A stretch of DNA of 7,898 nucleotides from DATEPR01 sp036503065. Lineage in GTDB: Bacteria > Actinomycetota > Actinomycetes > Mycobacteriales > Pseudonocardiaceae. The first letter of the stretch is position 1, and every line of letters begins with the position of its first letter. The position numbers and the translations under genes were made by a program. The notes beneath the pieces were generated by a model. That model saw only the letters and a list, made by a program, of their open reading frames with translations. It was not told where the DNA came from and ran no database searches. The stretch is taken from contig DASXXM010000361.1 in the NCBI GenBank assembly GCA_036503065.1, positions 1 through 7,898 of the forward strand, in the 5' to 3' direction. Below, in pieces: positions 1-6,461 of this stretch.

Positions 1-53
1 AACTTTCGCGAACGCTGGGCAACGGTCACCAGAGGTGATCATTGGGGGGAAGT

Positions 54-80
54 TCAGCGCGCGACCGGCGCCAGGATCAT
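54..80 (-). CDS. Possible leader mini-ORF, MILAPVAR
   Basis: An ATG at 80 opens eight codons ending in TGA at 54. It is preceded by a strong purine-rich ribosome site GGAAGGAGG (99-91 on the minus strand) with a 10-nt spacer, slightly long. It sits just upstream of the presumed hpf gene. Either it is a translated leader peptide or the ribosome site is fortuitous. No codon bias typical of attenuation is seen. Confidence 0.22.
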   Translation of the reverse strand: MILAPVAR

Positions 81-148
81 GGGCTTGTCGCCTCCTTCCC
101 GTCGGCCGGGACGGCTGATAGCGCAGCACGTTAGCCCCGGATCGGCTC

Positions 149-178
149 GGACAACAGCCCCCGAGACGGGGGATGTCC
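149..178. repeat. Strong hairpin with 6-bp GC stem and outer 5-bp stem
   Basis: CCCCCG (158-163) and CGGGGG (167-172) pair across an AGA triloop. GGACA (149-153) and TGTCC (174-178) extend the stem beyond a bulge. In the minus-strand RNA there is no U-run, so it may be a U-less terminator of the comF operon or a structured part of the hpf leader. Confidence 0.4.
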
Positions 179-213
179 AACTACTACGTTCCGTGACAGT
201 GCCGCTCGGCGCG

Positions 214-237
214 GTTGCGGTTACCGTTGCGATACCC
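214..237 (-). promoter_or_regulatory. GGGTAT element beside three tandem hexamers
   Basis: The plus strand reads GTTGCG-GTTACC-GTTGCG at 214-231, three tandem related hexamers, directly followed by ATACCC (232-237), i.e. GGGTAT on the minus strand. GGGTAT is the -10 of SigB/SigF-type stress promoters, but the upstream -35 (expected GTTT) is only partly matched by GTAA. It could be a stress promoter with an adjacent operator for hpf. Confidence 0.25.
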
Positions 238-352
238 GTGGTCACGGACAGATTACGACGGCGATCTTCGACGCGACGGCGCAGGCCAGCGCGCCTGCCC
301 AACAAGTTGGGCGCTGAGCCGAAGGGCCGCGTCGTCAAGGTCATATTCGGCC

Positions 353-378
353 AACGCGGCAGCGCCGCCGAGGGTTCC
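353..378 (-). promoter_or_regulatory. Candidate ECF-type promoter GGAACC-N16-CGTT
   Basis: On the minus strand GGAACC (378-373) and CGTT (356-353, followed by GG) are 16 bp apart, fitting the general actinobacterial ECF sigma (SigE/SigH-like) pattern. It points towards the presumed hpf gene, leaving a leader of at least 345 nt inside the window. Short motifs such as this arise by chance, so confidence is low. Confidence 0.3.
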
Positions 379-449
379 CGATACTGCCTGTGACTCACCT
401 GAGTTCGGCGGGCGGACCGGCGGCGATCGCATCTCGCCATTTGAGAAGA

Positions 450-470
450 CCACACGTGTGGGTGACACCC
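450..470. repeat. 12-bp palindrome overlapping a second inverted repeat, after comF
   Basis: CCACACGTGTGG at 450-461 is a perfect 12-bp palindrome. It overlaps GGGTG-A-CACCC at 460-470. The absence of a loop in the first makes a protein-binding site more plausible than a terminator; no U-run follows in the comF transcript direction. Confidence 0.4.
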
Positions 471-513
471 GAGTGGTGGCTTGCCGCTCATCTGGCGTTT
501 CCGGAACGGTCGC

Positions 514-1170
514 TCAAGCAGCGGTCAGTGTTAAGACCGCCGTCGTCGTCAGGCCGGCCGACGCGAGGGCTCGGACGCAGGCGGCCGCCGTGGCGCCGGT
601 CGTGACGACGTCGTCCAGCAGCACCACCTGGGTGCCCGGCGGCGGCGCGCCGGGCGGGTGGCAGTGCACCCGGCCGGCCAGGTTGGCGATCCGGTCGGCG
701 GCGCAGAGACCGGCCGAGTCGCGGACACGGCCGGTGAGGCGCAACGCGGGCGCGACCGCGACCGGGTGACCCCGGCCGGCCAGGACGTCCGCAGTGGCTC
801 TGGCCAGCCGCAGCGTGTGCGAGCCGCCGCGCAGCCGGGCGGCCCGGCCGCGGGATGGCGCGGGCACCAGCCACCACGTGCCGTCCGCCGCAGGCCGGGC
901 GCCGTCGATGGTGGGCAGCACGGCGGCCGTCATCCGGCCGAGCGGCACGGCCAGATCGCGACGGCCGCGTTCCTTGAACGCCAACACGATCGTGCGGGCG
1001 GTGTCGCGATAGGCGGCCAGCGCGTGGATCGGCGGACCGGTCGCGGTCAGCGGCCGGTGCACGTCGAACGGGCCGTCGAAGACGGCGGCACACCGAACGC
1101 AGAGCGCGCCGTCACCGGATCCGCAGCCCGCGCAGTGAACAGGCAGGACGAGGTCAATGGGGTTGATCAT
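514..1170 (-). CDS. comF: ComF-family phosphoribosyltransferase-like protein
   Basis: ComF proteins carry a type I phosphoribosyltransferase fold. In competent bacteria they assist uptake or handling of transforming DNA, but their role in non-competent actinobacteria is not settled. The 218-residue product starts at the ATG at 1170 (MINPIDLVLPVHCAGC); an in-frame GTG at 1212 adds 14 residues unlike the family and has no ribosome site, although that of 1170 is also weak. Visible features are an N-terminal four-cysteine zinc ribbon (Cys13, 16, 24, 27), the YRDTARTIVLAFKERG block at 54-69, the VPAPSRGRAARLRGG segment at 102-116, and the PRPP-binding motif VVLLDDVVTTGAT at 182-194 with Asp186 and Asp187. 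Leu213 is a TTA codon. It follows lpqB by 97 bp, and in M. tuberculosis comF (Rv3242c) occupies the same neighbourhood. The family is clear; the physiological role is not. Confidence 0.92.
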   Translation of the reverse strand: MINPIDLVLPVHCAGCGSGDGALCVRCAAVFDGPFDVHRPLTATGPPIHALAAYRDTARTIVLAFKERGRRDLAVPLGRMTAAVLPTIDGARPAADGTWWLVPAPSRGRAARLRGGSHTLRLARATADVLAGRGHPVAVAPALRLTGRVRDSAGLCAADRIANLAGRVHCHPPGAPPPGTQVVLLDDVVTTGATAAACVRALASAGLTTTAVLTLTAA

Positions 1171-1267
1171 GACGCCAGGATCCGGCAGCGGGCGCCGCGC
1201 ACCCGGCCACACACGGGTCGGCCGCGCATGTCGACCCTTCGCGGTGACCTTCCGGGTGAACTTCGGG

Positions 1268-3007
1268 TCAGCCCGGGTAGAACGGGATGGCGGCGGCCGG
1301 CTCGGCGTGCAGGACGGGCTGCCATGCCAGGTGGAGATCCGTCGACTGCCACAGGCCGGCCGCGCCGACGGCCAGGACCGGCTGGCCGTCCAGTGCCGCC
1401 ACGTCGGTCACCGCCGTGTAGAGGTTGGCCGACGTGTACGAGTCCAGCGTCATGCCGTCCACGCTCACGGTCTGGACCGGTGCGCCGGCCTGGGTGGTGG
1501 CCACCACGAGCTGGCCCTGGTTGAGCCAGTCCACCCTGGTCACGCCGGTCAGCGCCGACTGGAGCACCCGGACCTGCCGAATGGACACCGCGCTCTGGTC
1601 CACCGCCACCGCACCGACCAGCAGCGTCCCGCCTGCCACGATGGCGACGCGGACGCCGTCGCGGGACAGGCGCAGGTCGGTGATCGTGCCGTACGGGGCG
1701 AGGGCGCTCGCGTCGACCGGCGTGGCGACCCAGCTGTTCTGCGGTGTGTTGACCACCCGGAGCACAGTGCCGTCGGCGACCGTCCACAGCGAGCGGCTCG
1801 GGTCGCCCGCCGAGTCGCTCGGTGTCCAACTCGGCCGCGTGAACTGGTTCGCGGTGATCCCCTTGACCTCGGCCTCGGCCGCGTTGAGGCCGCCGATGCG
1901 CAGTGCGGGGCCGCCCGGTTCCGCGGTGACCGTGGCCAGTTGCGTGCCGTCGGCGGACTCGGCCGCGGTGGTCACGTCGTAGGTGCCGTCGCCTGCCGGG
2001 CCCTTGATCGGGTTGCCGTCGGTCAGGTTCAGCACCTTGCCGTGCGCCACGACCAGGCCGGTGGCCTTGGGGTTGATGTAGGTCTGGAAGGCCGGCAGGT
2101 CGGAGACGCGCCAGTTGATGTGCGCCGGGATGAGCGGCTGGCCCTCGGACTCCACGACGACGCTGCTGCCGTAGCCCTGCAACGACCGGACCACCTGGGC
2201 GACCATCAGCTGTTTGGTGTTGCTCGCCTGGTCCTGCAGGCTCTTCAGGTTGACCGTGACGACACCGTCCTCCGTGACGACCACGTTCGTCTTGAGGCTG
2301 GCGTCACCGGGTATCGCGTCCTGGACGGCGTCCTTCAGCGACGCGGACGGCCCGTCCAGCAGCAGTTGCACGATCCGGGCGACCACGCCGCTGGCCGGAT
2401 CGGCGAGCACGTAGCGCGGATCGGGGACGAGGACGTCCCAGGTCTGGTCGAAGAAGTAGACCGAGACCTGGCTGTAGTAGGCCTGGAAGTGCGCCTTGCT
2501 CATCACGAGGGCGGCAGGCGGATCCACGATGCGCCACTGACTGCCGGCCTGACCGCGCAGGTGCAGAACGGCGCTGAAGTCGGCCGCCTGGCTCGCGGTG
2601 GCCCCCTGGTAGGCGCCGTTCGGGCCGACCGTCCCCATCAGGTGGCTCTGCAGCGTGACCGTCGCGTCGTTCGTGTCGGCGAAGTTCGGGCCCTCGGTGC
2701 TGAACGTGCCGTCGATGATGTCCACCGCGGACGGCGCGATGCCCTTGTTCCAGGTGTTCTGGGCGCTCGGCGCCAGGTAGACGCGGGCGGCGGCGTGCTG
2801 GCCGGACGGGTCGCCGCTGGCGTCCACGAAGCCGCGCACGATGTCCAGTGGGGTGGCGTTGCGCGCCGGCTGGGCAACGGCCGCCGGTGCGGTCGCGGCG
2901 CCGGCCAGGTTGGCATGCTGCGGGAGGGTCTCGCCCGGGATCGAGGCGCAGCCGGCCAACGTGAGGACGGCCGCGACGCCCACCAGGGCGAGTCGATGTC
3001 CGGTCAC
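1268..3007 (-). CDS. lpqB: Lipoprotein LpqB, MtrAB-associated
   Basis: Outer-face lipoprotein that in mycobacteria binds the MtrB sensor domain and modulates MtrAB signalling. The 579-residue product is close to the M. tuberculosis length (about 583). Residues 1-19 are a lipoprotein signal peptide ending in the lipobox LAGC, with Cys20 as lipidation site. Residues 21-50 are an Ala/Pro-rich linker. A region at about 52-180 precedes a GerMN-type domain at roughly 184-297 (including VYFFDQTWDVLVP, VVARIVQLLLDGP and GVVTVNL). From about 318 to the end is a beta-propeller-like domain with repeated Trp/Leu-rich blades, such as WRVSDLPAF, RPSWTPSD, RVDWLNQG and GLWQSTD. It starts at a GTG overlapping the mtrB stop by 4 bp, behind a strong ribosome site. 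The gene order mtrA-mtrB-lpqB is itself diagnostic. No defect is seen. Confidence 0.96.
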   Translation of the reverse strand: MTGHRLALVGVAAVLTLAGCASIPGETLPQHANLAGAATAPAAVAQPARNATPLDIVRGFVDASGDPSGQHAAARVYLAPSAQNTWNKGIAPSAVDIIDGTFSTEGPNFADTNDATVTLQSHLMGTVGPNGAYQGATASQAADFSAVLHLRGQAGSQWRIVDPPAALVMSKAHFQAYYSQVSVYFFDQTWDVLVPDPRYVLADPASGVVARIVQLLLDGPSASLKDAVQDAIPGDASLKTNVVVTEDGVVTVNLKSLQDQASNTKQLMVAQVVRSLQGYGSSVVVESEGQPLIPAHINWRVSDLPAFQTYINPKATGLVVAHGKVLNLTDGNPIKGPAGDGTYDVTTAAESADGTQLATVTAEPGGPALRIGGLNAAEAEVKGITANQFTRPSWTPSDSAGDPSRSLWTVADGTVLRVVNTPQNSWVATPVDASALAPYGTITDLRLSRDGVRVAIVAGGTLLVGAVAVDQSAVSIRQVRVLQSALTGVTRVDWLNQGQLVVATTQAGAPVQTVSVDGMTLDSYTSANLYTAVTDVAALDGQPVLAVGAAGLWQSTDLHLAWQPVLHAEPAAAIPFYPG

Positions 3008-4842
3008 GGCTTGGCCTCCGCGGGCTGCTCCGGCGACGCACCGGCGCGGACCGCCTCGACCACCTGGTTCGACCCGTTGCGCACGGTGATCTCGGTGACT
3101 TCGGTCGGTCGCCAGTCCAGGTCGGTGCCGTTGGCGACGACGCCGTTGGACGCGACCGGTTCGATCAGCTGGACCGCGACGGCCTGCGGCGCCTGGACGG
3201 GCTCCGGTTCGGTGACGTCCAGCGGCGACAGCGGCAGCGGGCTGTCGGTCAGCTCGGTGTTCGGCACCCTGGGCAGCGTCAGGCGGAAACAGGCGCCCTT
3301 GCCCGGTTCGCCCCACGCCTCGAGCCAACCGCCGTGCAGCCGCGCGTCCTCCACGCTGATCGCCAGGCCGAGACCGGTGCCGCCGGTGCGCCGGTTGCGG
3401 GACGGGTCGGCCCGCCAGAACCGGTTGAACACCAGCTCGGCCTCGCCGGTCCGCAGGCCGACGCCGTAGTCCCGGACGGTCACGGCGATCGCGGTGTCGT
3501 TCGTGGCCACGGTGAGCCGGACCGGCACGCCCTCGCCGTGGTCGACGGCGTTGGCCAGCAGGTTGCGCAGGATGCGTTCCACGCGGCGGGAGTCCACGTC
3601 GGCGGTGGCCTCGGTGTCCGGCAGGTCCAGCTCGACCGTGGTGCCGGTCGCCTCGACGATGCCCTGCACGGCGTTCACCGCGCTACGGGCCAGGCCGCGC
3701 ACGTCGACCTGCTCCGAGGCCAGTTCCTCGACACCGGCGTCCAGTCTGCTGATCTCCAGCAGGTCGCCCAGCAGGGCCTCGAACCGGTCCAGCTCGTCCA
3801 CCAGCAGTTCGGTGGAACGGGACAGGCCGCTCGGGAACTGCTCCCGGGACGCGTGCAGCACGTCGGCGGCCATCCGGACGGTGGTCAGCGGGGTACGCAG
3901 TTCGTGCGACACGTCGGAGGTGAACCGCCGTTGCAGCTGGCCGAAGTCCTCCAGCTGGTGGATCTGGGCCTGGATGCTCTCGGCCATCTGGTTGTAGGAC
4001 TCGGCGAGCCGCGCCACGTCGTCCTCGCCGATCACCCGCATCCGCTCGTCGAGGTGGCCCTCGGCGAACCGTTCCGCGATCTCGGCGGCGTTGCGCACCG
4101 GACGGACCACCTGCCGGATGACCAGGTTGGTGATGCCGGCCAGCAGCAGCACCAACACCAGGCCGCCCAGGATCAGGTCCTCCTGCACCACGCCGATGGT
4201 GTTCTGCTCGCTGGACATCGAGAACATCAGGTAGAGCTGGATCGACGGCGACAGCGTCGTGCTGATCGGCGCGCCGACCACGAGGAAGATCTGCTGACCG
4301 GACGGCGTGGCCACGGTGGTCATCTGGTAACCGCTCTGACCGTTCTGCACGAACAGCCGCAGCGACTCCGGGATGTTCACGTACGGCCCGCCGACCGACA
4401 CGGCCGCCGAGTCGGCCCCGCCGGGCGAGGACTGCACGAGGACGGGCACGAACGCGCCCGCGGCGGAACTGGCCGCCGCCTGCGCGTCCGGTCCCGCGGT
4501 CGCGCTGGCCGTGGTCAGGCTGGCCAGCGCGCCGCTCAGGGTGATGGCGAGGTTCTCGGTGCTGGAGTCGGCGCCGCGCAACGCGGTCGCCACGGTGCGC
4601 TGGGCGACCCCGGTCTGCGCGATCGCGGCCTGCTGTTTGGCGTTGACCAACCGGTCGATGATCTCGTTCTGCAACACCATGCCGAGCACGAACACCACGG
4701 CGGTGGACAGCGCCAGCGTGCTGATGACCACCCGGACCTGCAGCGACCGCCGCCACAGCTCGCCGAACACCACCCACCGCCGGGCGGCCTCGGCGGCGAT
4801 CCGCCGAGCCGCCCGCACGACGTGGTGGACCACCGGTGTCAC
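3004..4842 (-). CDS. mtrB: Sensor histidine kinase MtrB
   Basis: Inner-membrane kinase that phosphorylates MtrA, linked in mycobacteria to septal and envelope signals. I chose the GTG at 4842 (612 aa), 16 bp after the mtrA stop, behind a weak GGAA; a GTG at 4887 in the same frame would overlap mtrA by 29 bp and has no ribosome site. Layout: helix 1 about 37-56; outer sensor segment about 58-221, Ala/Ser/Thr-rich; helix 2 about 222-242; HAMP about 242-294; dimerisation and phospho-acceptor region with His313 in SHELRTP; ATPase domain with N-box RNLLANAVDHG near 426-436, DYGVGL at 458-463 and GGTGLGL at 487-493. After the catalytic domain a tail of about 85 residues, rich in Pro/Glu/Val, extends to the end. 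M. tuberculosis MtrB has 567 residues, so this one is longer, partly through the tail. The stop overlaps the lpqB start. Confidence 0.96.
   Translation of the reverse strand: MTPVVHHVVRAARRIAAEAARRWVVFGELWRRSLQVRVVISTLALSTAVVFVLGMVLQNEIIDRLVNAKQQAAIAQTGVAQRTVATALRGADSSTENLAITLSGALASLTTASATAGPDAQAAASSAAGAFVPVLVQSSPGGADSAAVSVGGPYVNIPESLRLFVQNGQSGYQMTTVATPSGQQIFLVVGAPISTTLSPSIQLYLMFSMSSEQNTIGVVQEDLILGGLVLVLLLAGITNLVIRQVVRPVRNAAEIAERFAEGHLDERMRVIGEDDVARLAESYNQMAESIQAQIHQLEDFGQLQRRFTSDVSHELRTPLTTVRMAADVLHASREQFPSGLSRSTELLVDELDRFEALLGDLLEISRLDAGVEELASEQVDVRGLARSAVNAVQGIVEATGTTVELDLPDTEATADVDSRRVERILRNLLANAVDHGEGVPVRLTVATNDTAIAVTVRDYGVGLRTGEAELVFNRFWRADPSRNRRTGGTGLGLAISVEDARLHGGWLEAWGEPGKGACFRLTLPRVPNTELTDSPLPLSPLDVTEPEPVQAPQAVAVQLIEPVASNGVVANGTDLDWRPTEVTEITVRNGSNQVVEAVRAGASPEQPAEAKP
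3015..3019 (-). promoter_or_regulatory. Ribosome binding site GGAGG for lpqB inside the end of mtrB
   Basis: GGAGG on the minus strand lies 7 nt before the GTG at 3007, within the last codons of mtrB. It decides the lpqB start: the frame is open further upstream to 3328, but that stretch is a shadow of mtrB. Together with the 4-bp GTGA overlap it predicts translational coupling. Confidence 0.8.
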
Positions 4843-4858
4843 GCCGTTCCGGTCACAT

Positions 4859-5536
4859 TCACGGAGGGCCGGCCTTGTAGCCGACACCGCGGACGGTCAG
4901 GACCACCTCGGGGTGCTCCGGATCGCGCTCCACCTTGGACCGCAGGCGTTGCACGTGCACGTTCACCAGTCGGGTGTCGGCGGCGTGCCGGTAGCCCCAC
5001 ACCTGCTCCAGCAGCACCTCGCGGGTGAACACCTGGCGCGGCTTGCGGGCCAGCGCCACCAGCAGGTCGAACTCCAGCGGGGTGAGCTGGATGGCCGCGC
5101 CGCTGCGCAGCACCTCGTGGCCGGGCACGTCGATGCTGAGGTCGCCGATGGTCAGCGACTCGGCGGGCTCGTTCTCGGTGCGCCGCAGCCGCGCCCGGAT
5201 GCGGGCGACGAGTTCCTTGGGCTTGAAGGGCTTCACCACGTAGTCGTCGGCGCCGGACTCCAGCCCGAGCACGATGTCGACCGTGTCGCTCTTGGCGGTG
5301 AGCATGACGACCGGCACGCCGGATTCGCCGCGGATCGCCTTGCAGACGTCGATCCCGTTCATGCCGGGCAGCATCAGGTCCAGCAGCACCAGGTCCGGCT
5401 TGAACTCACGCAGCGCCGGCATGGCCCGCGCACCGTCGCCGACGACCGCCGTGTCGAACCCCTCGCCACGGAGGACGATCGTCAACATCTCCGCAAGGGC
5501 GGGGTCGTCGTCGACCACAAGAACGCGTGCCTTCAT
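4859..5536 (-). CDS. mtrA: Response regulator MtrA (OmpR/PhoB family)
   Basis: DNA-binding regulator phosphorylated by MtrB; in actinobacteria MtrA controls cell-wall, division and replication-related genes, including oriC-proximal targets. The 225-residue product (228 in M. tuberculosis) has a receiver domain at 1-118: acidic pocket Asp9-Asp11 in VVDDD, phospho-acceptor Asp53 in LLDLMLPG, Thr80 and Lys102 in VVKPFKPKEL. A winged-helix domain follows at about 127-222, with LTPLEFDLL, the recognition-helix stretch RLVNVHVQRLRSKVE and the wing RGVGYK. I chose the ATG at 5536, giving MKARVLVVDDD. The same frame is open up to 5653, but the 39 extra residues are not receiver-like and have no ribosome site. 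No ribosome site precedes 5536 either, fitting a leaderless start. It heads the mtrA-mtrB-lpqB-comF unit. Confidence 0.97.
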   Translation of the reverse strand: MKARVLVVDDDPALAEMLTIVLRGEGFDTAVVGDGARAMPALREFKPDLVLLDLMLPGMNGIDVCKAIRGESGVPVVMLTAKSDTVDIVLGLESGADDYVVKPFKPKELVARIRARLRRTENEPAESLTIGDLSIDVPGHEVLRSGAAIQLTPLEFDLLVALARKPRQVFTREVLLEQVWGYRHAADTRLVNVHVQRLRSKVERDPEHPEVVLTVRGVGYKAGPP

Positions 5537-5540
5537 GCCC

Positions 5541-5546
5541 CATATA
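5541..5546 (-). promoter_or_regulatory. Candidate proximal mtrA -10 (TATATG), leaderless arrangement
   Basis: TATATG on the minus strand ends 4 nt before the mtrA ATG. No ribosome binding site lies at a normal distance before this ATG, and no clear -35 is visible. A start point at or next to the A of ATG would give a leaderless mRNA, which is frequent in actinobacteria. Confidence 0.4.
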
Positions 5547-5602
5547 CTCGCATTCCTGACCGGCTGTGGTTGCACCACCCGGTGATCTCGCGCACGCTCC
5601 GC

Positions 5603-5627
5603 CAGGCCCGGCGTTGTTCCGGGCCTG
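5603..5627 (-). terminator. Perfect 9-bp GC-rich hairpin between tmk and mtrA
   Basis: CAGGCCCGG (5603-5611) and CCGGGCCTG (5619-5627) are fully complementary, with a 7-nt loop. In the minus-strand transcript no U-run follows, so this would be a U-tract-less terminator of the kind common in actinobacteria, or an attenuator or structural element in the mtrA leader. It lies about 65 bp before the mtrA start, downstream of the distal promoter, so mtrA transcripts starting there must pass it. Confidence 0.45.
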
Positions 5628-5736
5628 CCCCAGTGCCCGCCCATGCTGTTCACTGTATGCCTCCGCGCCCTCGCCCTCGCGGGCGTCGCACTGCCGCGCG
5701 CCCACGTTGCGGCGCATCGCCGACTGGGTACGAAGC

Positions 5737-5750
5737 GTTACCGATGTGAC
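5737..5750 (-). promoter_or_regulatory. Possible MtrA box GTCAC-N4-GTAAC overlapping the mtrA promoter
   Basis: The minus strand reads GTCAC (5750-5746), ATCG, GTAAC (5741-5737), a direct repeat with 9-bp period. From memory, MtrA sites in mycobacteria and Streptomyces are direct repeats of GTCAC/GTAAC-like half-sites; the exact spacing preference should be checked. The site covers the last bases of the candidate -10 and the expected start point, a position suited to negative autoregulation. Confidence 0.4.
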
Positions 5751-5778
5751 CGTAGAATTGTCGGCGTCCTACGGTCAA
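5749..5778 (-). promoter_or_regulatory. Candidate distal mtrA promoter TTGACC-N18-TACGGT
   Basis: On the minus strand TTGACC (5778-5773) and TACGGT (5754-5749) are separated by 18 bp, a good match to the housekeeping sigma pattern (TTGACA, TAnnnT) of actinobacteria. The -35 overlaps the tmk stop codon. A start near 5742 would give mtrA a leader of about 205 nt. It is the best-matching housekeeping promoter I found in the window. Confidence 0.55.
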
Positions 5779-6425
5779 CGCAGCAATGTCTTGGCCAGAA
5801 CGGCCATATCCTGCGGCAGAGTTCCGTCGACGACGTGCCACGGCGCGAGCCAGTCCCGCGCGGCCAGTTCGTCGTACAACCGGGCGCAGCGGGCCTGCAG
5901 GCCGTCGTCGGACTCGAAGCTGTCCCGAGCCCGGTCGGCCTCCGTGCGTTCACGGTGCTGCGCGCGCGCCGCGGCCACCTCGGGCGGCACGCGCAGCAGC
6001 AGGTGGGCGTGCGGCACCGGCAGGCCGAACCGGTCGACCTCCAGCGCGCGCACCCAGTCGACGAACTCGCCGTCGGCGTCCTGACGCAGGCGGGCGGCGC
6101 CGTAGGCCGCGTTGGACGCGATGTAGCGGTCGACCAGGAGCACGTCGTTGGTGGCGCACAGTTCGGTGATGACGTCGTTGGCGGCGCGACGGTCCAGCGC
6201 GAACAGCAGGGCCATGCCGTGTACGGACTCGGCGAGATCGCCGAGTCCGCCGTGCAACGCGTCGCGGACCAGGTCGGCGTGGATGTCGGCGCCGTAGCGC
6301 GGGAACGCCAACCTGCCGACGGTTGCGCCCGCCTCAGCCAGCGCGGTCGCCAGCCTGTCGGCCAGGGTGCGCTTGCCGGCGCCGTCCAGCCCCTCGATCA
6401 CCACGAGCCTGCCCACGGCGACCAT
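5775..6425 (-). CDS. tmk: Thymidylate kinase (dTMP kinase)
   Basis: Phosphorylates dTMP to dTDP with ATP in the cytosol, an essential step of dTTP synthesis. The 216-residue product has the usual length (about 214 in Mycobacterium tuberculosis). Visible features: P-loop GLDGAGKRT at residues 12-20, with the Lys-Arg pair also seen in the mycobacterial enzyme; FPRYG at 41-45 in the dTMP-binding region; the DRY motif at 99-101 followed by ASNAAYGAAR, nearly identical to the mycobacterial segment; and an Arg-rich LID stretch around 157-168 (RERTEADRARD). The start could be the ATG at 6425 or the GTG at 6416, since an AGG-containing stretch lies close to both; I keep the ATG. The gene follows the membrane protein by 36 bp and lacks its own obvious promoter. 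Its stop codon overlaps the -35 element of the proposed mtrA promoter. Confidence 0.95.
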   Translation of the reverse strand: MVAVGRLVVIEGLDGAGKRTLADRLATALAEAGATVGRLAFPRYGADIHADLVRDALHGGLGDLAESVHGMALLFALDRRAANDVITELCATNDVLLVDRYIASNAAYGAARLRQDADGEFVDWVRALEVDRFGLPVPHAHLLLRVPPEVAAARAQHRERTEADRARDSFESDDGLQARCARLYDELAARDWLAPWHVVDGTLPQDMAVLAKTLLR

Positions 6426-6461
6426 CCTGCCCGGCCACGCGTCGGTCGGCCGCGTTGGGGC

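Larger units (their letters stand above)
1..513. other. Non-coding region downstream of comF, probably upstream of hpf
   Basis: No open frame here has actinobacterial coding character. The 145-codon minus frame at 54-491 and the 104-codon plus frame at 79-393 use codons avoided by the flanking genes, such as ATA, AGA and CAA, and show no recognisable domain. By synteny the next minus-strand gene should be hpf (ribosome hibernation factor), which would begin beyond position 1. The region holds the hairpins, palindromes and promoter candidates listed separately. Confidence 0.6.

Noticed and set aside
1..42. Minus-strand frames open to the window edge from ATG at 42 or GTG at 29 as the hpf start
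   Set aside because: Neither has a ribosome site and the encoded residues do not resemble the conserved HPF N-terminus; the true start is probably beyond the window.
54..491. 145-codon minus-strand open frame after comF
   Set aside because: Codon use is unlike the neighbouring genes (AGA, CAA, CCA), there is no start signal at its beginning and no domain; only the terminal eight codons have a ribosome site.
1188..1237. Small inverted repeats in the lpqB-comF gap (GGGTCG/CGACCC at 1215-1220 and 1232-1237; GCGG-GCG-CCGC at 1188-1198)
   Set aside because: Stems of 4-6 bp in GC-rich sequence are expected by chance; I see no U-run and no convincing terminator or attenuator.
1157..3469. Very long plus-strand open frame opposite lpqB
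   Set aside because: It is the antisense shadow of a high-GC gene: Arg/Gly/Val/Ala-rich, no domain, no ribosome site, and the opposite strand encodes clear LpqB and MtrB.
4843..4887. Upstream GTG start for mtrB overlapping mtrA by 29 bp
   Set aside because: No ribosome site lies before it; the GTG at 4842 has a weak GGAA and gives normal operon spacing.
3334..5028. Long plus-strand open frame opposite mtrB
   Set aside because: The sequence is dominated by Gly/Arg/His/Gln with no motif, as expected for the complement of third-position-GC codons of mtrB.
5537..5653. N-terminal extension of MtrA starting at a GTG at 5653
   Set aside because: The 39 added residues are not receiver-like, no ribosome site precedes them, and the start at 5536 gives the canonical MtrA N-terminus.
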